Positions 33,788 through 40,254 of a stretch of 40,254 nt of DNA are shown piece by piece; the first letter of the stretch is position 1; every line of letters begins with the position of its first letter. Made by a program: the position numbers and the translations under genes. The notes beneath the pieces are model-generated. The model ran no database searches. It was not told the DNA's origin and worked only from the letters and a program-made list of their open reading frames with translations. Source of the stretch: Planctomycetota bacterium (GTDB lineage: Bacteria > Planctomycetota > Planctomycetia > Pirellulales > Pirellulaceae); contig CAUJHS010000041.1 of assembly GCA_963204915.1 (NCBI GenBank), positions 1-40,254 of the forward strand. Direction: 5' to 3'.

Positions 33788-35086
33788 ATGGCGACGAACC
33801 CCGTGATCAGTCACCGCGCGATCGTCCGCGGCCTACAACGCCCAACATCGGAGGGCGGACTGGAAAGCTTGCCCCAGGCGGAGAGCGTGGCCGTGCATGA
33901 GGCCATCCGCCGCAAGCTCGTCGAGGCCGGCTTGGACCCCGCCGAGGCCACCGAGATGGTCGGCTTGTTCAGCGAGGCGCTGGACGTGCTCGAAAAAGGA
34001 GAGTTGGAGCCGCAAGTCCTCAACAGCGTCGAGCACTCCGTGGCTTCGCTGCTGCAAACCTACCTGGCCGAGAAGGTCGAAGAGACGGCTCCGCCTCCCG
34101 AGGCGGGCCTGGAGGCCAAGTTCGATGAACATGACCTGTTCGGTTGGATCGGCAGCTTCTTTACTTGGTGGCGGGGGATTGTCGATCACGCCTGGCAGCC
34201 GCCGCCCGCGGAGCCGCAACCGCTCCATGCGTCATTTCGCGCAGGCGTGCTGGGGGATTGGGGCACCGGCCTGTACGGGGCGCCGGCCTGTGCCCGGAGC
34301 ATGCAAAAGGACTCTCAGTGCCTGAATCTGCTGATCCACCTGGGAGACGTCTACTACTCCGGCACCGAGACGGAAATCCGCGAGCGATTCCTCAAGTTCT
34401 GGCCTACGGTGGCAGGGTCTGTGTCCCGCGCCTGCAATTCCAACCATGAGATGTACACCGGCGGCCACGCCTACTTCGACGTCACGCTCGCAAAGTTCGG
34501 CCAGTCATCAAGTTGCTTCGCCTTCCAGAACGAGCATTGGCTGCTGGCCGGCCTTGACTCCGCCTACAAGGACTTTGACTTGGGGATGGACCAGGCGGCC
34601 TGGCTGGAAGGGCTGGTGGCGGCGGCCGGGTCGCGCAAGGTCGTACTCTTCTCGCACCACCAGCCGTATTCGCTCTTGGACAAGCAAGGGACGAACCTTG
34701 TGACCAGGCTGCGGAATCTGCTGCAAGCCCGGCGCATCTTCGCCTGGTACTGGGGACACGAGCACCGCTGCGTGCTGTACGACGCGCATCCCTTATGGGG
34801 CTTGCACGGCCGCTGCATTGGACACGGCGGCTACCCTTATTTCCGCACGACGCCGGAGGGCGCCCAGCGGCAACAGAGCGGCGAGGGGTTCGTCTGGCTC
34901 CGGCTGCCAGGCCGCAACCTGGTGCCAGGCGGGCTGTTGCTGGATGGCCCCAATCCTTATGTCGAGGGCGAGGCGGAGCGCTACGGACCTAACGGGTACG
35001 CCGTCCTGGAATTCGACGGCCCGAACCTGACGGAGCAAATCCATGACGCGGACGGCCGCGAGGTTTTCAGCCAGCGCCTTACCTGA
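33788..35086 (+). CDS. Calcineurin-type metallophosphoesterase
   Basis: A 432-residue protein. The first 115 residues are helical and unassigned. The phosphoesterase domain (about 145-345) shows the five metal-site motifs: GDWGTG (Asp157), HLGDVYYSG (Asp187), NSNHEMY (Asn219, His220), FSHHQPY (His290/291) and WGHEHR (His324, His326). The order and the GDWG start recall the purple/tartrate-resistant acid phosphatase branch. There is no signal peptide, so it acts in the cytoplasm or at an inner scaffold. The start at 33788 is chosen for GGAGG about seven bases upstream; ATG at 33743 is an alternative. It lies 70 bases after the STAND-like gene and 115 before the NACHT gene. The substrate could be a nucleotide, nucleic acid or phosphoprotein. 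Confidence 0.87.
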   Translation: MATNPVISHRAIVRGLQRPTSEGGLESLPQAESVAVHEAIRRKLVEAGLDPAEATEMVGLFSEALDVLEKGELEPQVLNSVEHSVASLLQTYLAEKVEETAPPPEAGLEAKFDEHDLFGWIGSFFTWWRGIVDHAWQPPPAEPQPLHASFRAGVLGDWGTGLYGAPACARSMQKDSQCLNLLIHLGDVYYSGTETEIRERFLKFWPTVAGSVSRACNSNHEMYTGGHAYFDVTLAKFGQSSSCFAFQNEHWLLAGLDSAYKDFDLGMDQAAWLEGLVAAAGSRKVVLFSHHQPYSLLDKQGTNLVTRLRNLLQARRIFAWYWGHEHRCVLYDAHPLWGLHGRCIGHGGYPYFRTTPEGAQRQQSGEGFVWLRLPGRNLVPGGLLLDGPNPYVEGEAERYGPNGYAVLEFDGPNLTEQIHDADGREVFSQRLT

Positions 35087-35201
35087 GCAAGGTGCGGTCG
35101 GGCAGACCACGCGCCAATCCATTACGGCTCGGCCGTCGCGGGCGGACAGTGACGGAAAGGATCGTGCGACAGTCTGGTGCTCAGCTTCCGGAGGAAGGTA
35201 C

Positions 35202-37550
35202 ATGGAAGATTTGGAAGGCAGTAAACGCGAGCGCATCGTCGAGGTGATTGCCTCTGCCTTCAACGAGGACGACTTCACGCGCTTACTGCAGTTTAAGTTG
35301 AACCTCGAGCTGGATCACATCGTTGCGTCCGGCGCGTGGAAGCACCGCGTCTTCGAGGTGGTTGAGTACGCAGTTCAGCATGGTATCATCCGGGACTTGA
35401 TTTCCGCAGTAGCGCGAGAGCGCCCCAAGCGCAAGGACGTTCAAGAGTTGTACCGCAACTATGTCGGCGCGGCTCCCCAGGACCTCAAATCGTCTGTGCA
35501 GGTTAAGAGCGTTACAAGCAAGCTGAGCGATGCGGCGAAGTACATTCCTGCACTGTATGTGGAGCGAGCGCTGGAAGCGGACATCCATAATTTCTTGAAC
35601 GAACCTGTCACGGGCAAGCCTCCCCACTGCTTCTTGTTAATCGCGCCAGCCGGGTGTGGAAAAACGAGTCTCTTGTGCCATATAGCGGAACAAAGTTCGC
35701 AGTGCCGCCCGACCTTTCTACTACTGGGGGCACAACTGCGCATCGAGGACCGGGACAGCTTCCTGTTCGGGCTGCGCGATCACTTTGAGCGGGCTGGAAT
35801 ACCTCTCGACGCCAACCGCAGCGTCGTGTCAAGCCTAGCCGATGTCTGTCGGCAGACGGAGTCGACGGCGGTGGTCATCGTGGACGGCATCAATGAATAC
35901 CATGATCCGACACAACTCCGGCGAGAAATTGGACGGGTGCTGGAGGACACGTCGCACACGGGTGTCCGGTTTGTATTCTCCTGTCGCGATTTTTACTGGG
36001 GACTCTTCGAGGCCCCGTATTGGCGGGGCTTCACGACCGTGGCCAACTCAGCCGCCGAGGATCGCCGCGCGGAGCAGGCGGCGAGTACCACCCGGCGGCT
36101 CGCCAATTTTTCGCACACTGAAGATAGTCTCGCGTTTGAGAAGTACTTTGCCCACTATCAGATCAGCGTTCACCCGGAAGGCAACGCCCGCGAGCAGTTT
36201 CGGCATCCGCTGTTGCTGCGGTTTTTTTGTGAAACCTACCGAGGCGAGAACGTCGGCACCATTCGCGACGTGCGGCTGAAGAATCTCTTCGACCGATACT
36301 GGCAACAGAAGTTGCAGTCGATGGCCGAGAGAATGCGCGATCAAGGCGAATTGGCGCTGCTGCCAGAAATCGTCGACCGCGTCGCCTACTGCATTATCGG
36401 CATCGCCCGGGAAATGCTGCACCGGTGCAGCCGCTCTCTGCCCGCATCCGTCGCGCGCGAGCAGGACACGTCAAGACAACAGACGTCTGTGGTTTACTTG
36501 CCTTACGGCCGGATCATCGACGAGTACATCATCCTGGAGGAAGTTTCCGAGGAAGCGACGGGCGAAACCCAGGTGGCCTTTGTGTTCGAGGAATTCATGG
36601 AGTACGCCATGGCTCGGGCACTCTTTAGGGAATGGTTGAAACAGCCGCTCGACGTAATTGTACAACAAGTCGCGGATTTGACGGAAAAATATGCCGCATT
36701 CAGCCAGGTGTTTGGCGTGATTCTGTACTTGGCGCTGATGCTCAAAGAGGAGCGGGGCCTCGCCTTATGGCCAGCACTGATTGGATTGGGAGATCGATGG
36801 CAGAAGGTCGTCGTTGAGGCCTTCCGGAAGCTGCCAGCAGATCAAGTCGACGACGGTGTGTTCGCGGCACTCGTGGATCTGCTTCAGGTGCCCGCCGTTG
36901 AGATTCGGATCAATGCGCTGGAACTGCTAAAACACGGCCGTCTCAAGCGCGTGCCTCCACCCGAGCTTGTCGAAGCCGTAGGGCGCTTGGCAAGTGACAG
37001 TGAACTGCGCGTGCGGCGACGGGCGATTCATGCGCTGGGAGAATGCCCCCCTGAGTTTGCTGTCCCCTTGATTGAAAGAGCCCTGACATCGCCGGTGGGC
37101 AAGGCATCCCAGCGAGCGCCGGTCATCGAGTATGCAATTAAGGCGCTGGCTAAGCTGGGCACTGCCGAAGTGTTCGCCCCCATTGCGCGTGCCATTGCGT
37201 CCTATTGGCACGCGGACCTTGTCTGCCACGAAGCCTTGACCCAATTGCAGGGTCGGGAGGCTGAGCTGATCCCGCTCTTACACCATCCGGAGTGTTTGGT
37301 CCGGTGGGGTGCGATGCGGCTATTGGGGTGCAGCGATTGTACCGAGGCGCTTGGCCCCTTGGAGCAGATCTTGGCGGAGTATTCCGGTCAGGCTGGGGAC
37401 GTCAGCGAGGACACCCTACCGCCGTATTTCAGCAACAAGCGGCAATTGCGAATCGATAGGAGCGCGGCCAAACGCGAAAACATGTCGGTAACGCAGTTGT
37501 GGGCGCGCAAGGCCATCGAGTCGATTCGAGCGAATGTTCAATACACGTAG
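35202..37550 (+). CDS. EAD1-NACHT-HEAT NTPase
   Basis: A 782-residue protein. The start at 35202 has GAGGAAGG just upstream; the open frame extends to 35043 but overlaps the previous gene. Residues 5-75 are an EAD1 adaptor (LLQFKLNLELDHIV, then VVEYAVQHGIIRDLISAV). Residues 140-370 are a NACHT-type STAND ATPase: Walker A APAGCGKTS (Lys154), Walker B VVIVDGINEY (Asp228), then RFVFSCRDFYWG. The NACHT helical/winged region follows, then HEAT-like repeats from about 550 to 760 (VFAALVDLLQVPAVEIRINALELL, RVRRRAIHALGECP). It is likely the signal-sensing switch of the block: HEAT repeats sense, ATP drives oligomerisation, and EAD1 recruits the effectors. No protease or nuclease is fused to it, so it must act through partners. 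Confidence 0.9.
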   Translation: MEDLEGSKRERIVEVIASAFNEDDFTRLLQFKLNLELDHIVASGAWKHRVFEVVEYAVQHGIIRDLISAVARERPKRKDVQELYRNYVGAAPQDLKSSVQVKSVTSKLSDAAKYIPALYVERALEADIHNFLNEPVTGKPPHCFLLIAPAGCGKTSLLCHIAEQSSQCRPTFLLLGAQLRIEDRDSFLFGLRDHFERAGIPLDANRSVVSSLADVCRQTESTAVVIVDGINEYHDPTQLRREIGRVLEDTSHTGVRFVFSCRDFYWGLFEAPYWRGFTTVANSAAEDRRAEQAASTTRRLANFSHTEDSLAFEKYFAHYQISVHPEGNAREQFRHPLLLRFFCETYRGENVGTIRDVRLKNLFDRYWQQKLQSMAERMRDQGELALLPEIVDRVAYCIIGIAREMLHRCSRSLPASVAREQDTSRQQTSVVYLPYGRIIDEYIILEEVSEEATGETQVAFVFEEFMEYAMARALFREWLKQPLDVIVQQVADLTEKYAAFSQVFGVILYLALMLKEERGLALWPALIGLGDRWQKVVVEAFRKLPADQVDDGVFAALVDLLQVPAVEIRINALELLKHGRLKRVPPPELVEAVGRLASDSELRVRRRAIHALGECPPEFAVPLIERALTSPVGKASQRAPVIEYAIKALAKLGTAEVFAPIARAIASYWHADLVCHEALTQLQGREAELIPLLHHPECLVRWGAMRLLGCSDCTEALGPLEQILAEYSGQAGDVSEDTLPPYFSNKRQLRIDRSAAKRENMSVTQLWARKAIESIRANVQYT

Positions 37551-37624
37551 TGAAATAGACTGGGGCGGCCCGTCAATTGACTCGGCAGCCTCGCTGATCG
37601 AAAACGAATCCGTGTGGAGTGCCC

Positions 37625-38731
37625 ATGAGTTCTCACGACTCTCAGGATCTGGATTTGTCGAACCTGGCAATGAAGGCAGGCTTGGAGCTGCGCGTGCTGC
37701 TGAGCGAAGCAGCTTCGCGACGCTGCCTGAAGAAAGCCAGTAATAAAGACACCATATGCGGCAGGCTGATCGACATGCTGGCGACGGAGATGCGAAGGGA
37801 ATCGCTCGATATGGCGCGGAAGGGATCTCAATTCTCTGTAAACGTGGCACCAGACACAGCGCCCTCGCCTGATTTAGTGAAGCTCCAGGCCATCATCGAA
37901 GAATTCGAAGGCGCGCCTCGTGTTCGGATCTGCCTTCGGCGAGAAATCGCCTCTCAATGGCGCCAGGAACGAGAAGCTCGTCGACAAAACGCCCTGAAGA
38001 TCATGCTGGCGCAGTCTCACGGCGCGATCATGGCGGGTTATCTGTGCCCTGTATCTCGCATCTGCTTCTTTCCCCCAGATTGCCTCGATGGAAAAGAAAT
38101 TTGGACAAAGAGTAATGATCAACCTCACTACGAGGTGCGTACCGAGCTTTATGCCAGTGAGTCTGCTGTTCGACCCGCGCCTCTGATCGAGAAGCTCAAG
38201 CCATTTCTGGAGACTCACGAAACCGGTCTAATTACTTGCGAGACGCCCGCGGAGGCTGTCGCCTTGACGCAAGTGCTGAATGGAGAGTTTTCAACTTCGG
38301 ACAATCCGCGGCGGTTTGAACTGGGAAGCTATCCCAATACGGGCATGGCCAAGAGCAGGCTAACACATGTGCGTCATGCAATGAGGGACGATGCAGTTCA
38401 GTTCCTCGTCGCCGCTCGACGTTTCGAAAAAAAATTTCGCCCCAATTGGACTCTCTGGATTGATTTGTGTCGCTGGACATCGCCGCTCAAATTCACCATG
38501 CGACTGCAAGAACTATGTCGACTGAGTCCGGGGAAGTGGTTTGCCGAAGCAGTAACATTTCAAGTGGCGTCGAAACGGCATCTGGGAGACCAGATCATCC
38601 TCTGTGACGCCGTCCGCCAAGGCGCATTCGGATCGCCCGGTCTTGAAGATCCAACGTACCGAGGTTGTCTCGACAGTAGATGGGCGCGGCTAATGCAACT
38701 CGCCAATGTGGACACTTCAGCGCCGCAATAG
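37625..38731 (+). CDS. Protein of unknown function, last gene of the block
   Basis: A 368-residue protein I do not recognise. The ATG at 37625 follows GGAG at 37616-37619; a GTG at 37619 is an alternative. There is no signal peptide or membrane helix. The first 150 residues are helical and charged (REIASQWRQEREARRQNALKI). The second half has Trp/Cys/Arg-rich segments (FRPNWTLWIDLCRWTSPLKF, SPGKWFAEAVTF) that could be a nucleic-acid or protein contact region. Base composition is visibly lower in GC than the upstream genes of the block, so it may have a separate origin. It starts 74 bases after the NACHT gene and could be co-transcribed, making it a candidate regulator, effector or immunity component. 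Confidence 0.7.
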   Translation: MSSHDSQDLDLSNLAMKAGLELRVLLSEAASRRCLKKASNKDTICGRLIDMLATEMRRESLDMARKGSQFSVNVAPDTAPSPDLVKLQAIIEEFEGAPRVRICLRREIASQWRQEREARRQNALKIMLAQSHGAIMAGYLCPVSRICFFPPDCLDGKEIWTKSNDQPHYEVRTELYASESAVRPAPLIEKLKPFLETHETGLITCETPAEAVALTQVLNGEFSTSDNPRRFELGSYPNTGMAKSRLTHVRHAMRDDAVQFLVAARRFEKKFRPNWTLWIDLCRWTSPLKFTMRLQELCRLSPGKWFAEAVTFQVASKRHLGDQIILCDAVRQGAFGSPGLEDPTYRGCLDSRWARLMQLANVDTSAPQ

Positions 38732-39161
38732 AAGCGTTTGCTGCACAACTCCCTGGTGGTAGTCATCCTGTGCTCCCGGGCGTAACCGGGGAAAATCGCG
38801 AACTGCGGCAAGCCTTTGCGGGCGTCAATGGTAAGATGGCCAGCGGCAAGCCTGAGCCCACGTCAGGAGAGTTGCCCAGCTGTGCGAGGTTGACGATAGA
38901 CAGGTGCGTCATGTCTTTCAAAGAGTCTGGCTACCTAGCCCGCATTTCTCACCACGCTGAGTTTCGGTTGATTGGCGGTGTGGAGCGAGGCGCAGGGAGC
39001 CTCGGTGGTCGGGTCCGAGTGGCGCGGAATTCGTCGCGACGCGAATCTGGCGCGTGAAAGTCGTGCGGGAGGAGCGTTTCTTCGGGATTGGCGCAGAAGC
39101 CCAGCGCGGCTTGATGGAAGCGTCGGCGGAGAAGGAGGGTGAATCCCTGCGGTCGTGGGCG

Positions 39162-40114
39162 TCAGCCGGGCGAAGCCCGGGGCAGCGGCGCGAGGCTCAC
39201 CAGTTGCTGGTAGGCGTGGGCGAAGAGTTCTTGGTAGGGGCAACTCTCGGAGAAGGCGACCCACACCTTGCGCACCGTGACGCGCACCACGGCCCCGATC
39301 TTCAAGAGCTTGCGGCGCACCGTGTCGCACTGCGCGGCCGCCAACTCCGTCCCCGCCAGCGCCTGCGTCCGCAAGGCGTGCAAGAGCACGTAGGCCACGC
39401 TGGAGAACCACAGCCGCAGTTGGTTGGCGCGCATCGTGCCGGCGCTGGTGCGGTCGGCGAAGAGATACAACTGCTGCTCCTTGATGCGGTTCTCCATCTC
39501 GCCCCGCGGGCAATACTCCCGCTCGTAGAGCGCCGCCGCGGGATACGCCTGAGCCGAAAGCGAGGTCACCACGAACCGCGGATTGGCGCCCCGAGGCAAG
39601 TGCTCGGCTTTGCCGACCACCCGCCGCGCTCGGCTCCAGCTCTTGAGCGTCTGATAGGTGAAGTCCTTGTAGAGCCGCGCCGGGCGCCGCTCGGGATCAG
39701 CCTCCTGCCGCCGCTGGGCTTCGGCCAGTTCCTCGGCGATTTCCCGCTTCAGCCGCTCGTTTTTCGCCAGGCCGAACACGTAATCCACCCCGCTGGCTTC
39801 GCACCACCGCATCAAGGACTCGCGGCAGAAGCCGCTATCGCCGCGCAGCACGATCGGCACGCCCGGCCAGGCCTGACGCAGCCGCGCTGCCAGCCGCTGC
39901 ACCTGCGGTAAGGCGCCCGCGGAGGCATCGATGTCCGCCGGACGCAACTGGGCACACAGCAGGTGTCCGCCGCAGAAGATGTACAGCGGCAGATAGCAGT
40001 AGCACTGGTAGTAGCCGTGAAAGAACTTGCCCAGTTGATCCTCGTGCAGCGGATCGTCCGTGGCGTCCAGATCCAACACGATCCGCACCGGCGGCTGCTC
40101 CTGATGCAAAAGCA
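39162..40114 (-). pseudogene. IS1380-family transposase, 5'-truncated
   Basis: The surviving part runs from PPVRIVLDLDATDDPLHEDQ (first catalytic Asp region) through HGYYQCYCYLPLYIFCG, VLRGDSGFCRESLM (second catalytic Asp in RGDSGF) and YVFGLAKNERL to a C-terminus with ENRIKEQQLYLFADRTSA (catalytic Glu region in EMENRIKE). All three DDE acids therefore survive, but the N-terminal DNA-binding part (about 150 residues in typical members) is gone, replaced at 40114 by the end of another IS. The open frame continues out to 40244 only by chance read-through of that IS. It is inactive in this form. Confidence 0.9.
39166..39180. terminator. GC hairpin at the IS1380 transposase stop
   Basis: CCGGGC, loop GAA, GCCCGG forms a perfect six-base stem overlapping the last codons of the transposase. 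No T-run follows on the minus strand, so it could be a weak terminator or simply a stop-proximal hairpin. Confidence 0.3.
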
Positions 40115-40254
40115 GGGCCTGTCTTGATTTTTGTGTCAGTCGGTTATTGGGGTGAGTTAGTTGAGGTTTTTGGGCATGCGGTCGGCGAACAGGATGGCGA
40201 AGTGATTGAGGGCTTCTTTCCACTTCGGTATAGGCATCGTCCATTTCTTGGACG
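40115..40254 (-). mobile_element. IS256-family insertion sequence, end only
   Basis: The element end is placed at 40115-40118, where the IS1380 frame loses its homology and GGGCCTGTCTTGATTTTTGT begins, a plausible terminal repeat. It continues past the window. Its other end and any target duplication cannot be seen here. Confidence 0.6.
40157..40254 (-). CDS. IS256-family transposase, C-terminal end (partial)
   Basis: The minus-strand frame reads KKWTMPIPKWKEALNHFAIL then FADRMPKNLN and a TAA at 40157-40159. The W-T-x-P-I-x-x-W-x-x-A-L-N-x-F-A-I-x-F pattern is the hallmark C-terminus of IS256-type (Mutator-like) transposases. Only the last 32 codons are inside the window, so intactness is unknown. 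This element interrupted the IS1380 transposase. Confidence 0.8.
   Translation of the reverse strand, partial: SKKWTMPIPKWKEALNHFAILFADRMPKNLN

Larger units (their letters stand above)
38936..40114 (-). mobile_element. IS1380-family insertion sequence, truncated
   Basis: This holds the 3' part of an IS1380-type transposase (39162-40114). The transposase-distal end is placed near 38936 because CCTAGCCCGCATTTCTCACC there looks like an IS1380-type terminus; the matching end is not in the window, so this boundary is tentative. The other side is cut at about 40114 by an IS256-family element. The stretch 38732-38935 before it shows no gene I can support. Confidence 0.55.

Noticed and set aside
35043-35201. 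Upstream extension of the NACHT gene to 35043
   Set aside because: It overlaps the phosphoesterase gene, lacks a ribosome site and adds residues before EAD1 with no pattern; ATG 35202 has a strong site.
38680-39057. Possible 125-residue gene between the last block gene and the IS1380 remnant
   Set aside because: It overlaps the preceding gene, crosses the probable IS end, and has no ribosome site or recognisable sequence.
40115-40244. Extra 40 or so N-terminal residues of the IS1380 transposase frame
   Set aside because: They have no similarity to IS1380 transposases; the same bases in another frame give a clear IS256-type C-terminus, so this is chance read-through.
1-40254. CRISPR arrays, tRNA or rRNA genes
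   Set aside because: No regular direct repeats with spacers, cloverleaf-like segments or rRNA-like stretches were seen on either strand.

Overview
The window is GC-rich (roughly 60 percent by eye), densely coding DNA that most resembles an accessory region of a planctomycete chromosome. The hints are large serine recombinases paired with a DUF5372-type protein, IS1380/IS256/IS4 remnants, LodA-type quinoprotein genes, secreted proteins, and EAD1/pYEATS/STAND conflict-type proteins. No rRNA, tRNA, CRISPR array or core housekeeping gene is visible, so the taxonomic call is an inference.

Layout. (1) 1-5094 is a nest of mobile DNA. An IS4-type transposase is interrupted by a serine-recombinase element (A), whose recombinase gene is interrupted by a second, 2356-bp serine-recombinase element (B). 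(2) 5163-9044, minus strand, is a three-gene set: an EAD1-tagged membrane protein, a secreted protein of unknown function and a secreted TPR protein. A DUF1304-type membrane protein follows at 9213-9590. (3) 9943-12340, plus strand, holds a secreted metzincin-type metalloprotease and a trypsin-like protease. (4) 12361-22939, minus strand, is a redox cluster: two LodA-type (cysteine tryptophylquinone oxidase) modules, one inside a 1641-residue fusion with ferritin-like, haem-less cytochrome-like and sugar-dehydrogenase-like parts; one LodB-type flavoprotein; a PHB-depolymerase-type esterase; and a secreted GH13 amylase. (5) 23331-38731, plus strand, is eight closely spaced genes forming the most interesting block: an unknown protein, a trypsin/EEP/NUC triple-enzyme protein, a pYEATS-EAD1-trypsin protein, an EAD1 helical protein overlapping a STAND-like membrane protein without a P-loop, a calcineurin-type phosphoesterase, an EAD1-NACHT-HEAT NTPase and an unknown protein. 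(6) 38936-40254 is an IS1380 remnant truncated by an IS256-family element running off the window.

How the parts may work together. EAD1 is known as a small death-fold-like adaptor that joins NTPase sensors to effectors by like-with-like contact. Four proteins here carry it: a NACHT ATPase, a protease, a helical protein and a membrane protein. The simplest reading is a regulated conflict or cell-suicide system. In it the NACHT-HEAT ATPase (and perhaps the split STAND-like pair) senses invasion and gathers proteases and, directly or indirectly, the protease-DNase-nuclease protein. The separate LodA/LodB cluster probably makes quinone-dependent amine oxidases that release hydrogen peroxide; a functional tie to the EAD1 island is not shown. 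All functions are read from motifs by eye; no database search was possible.
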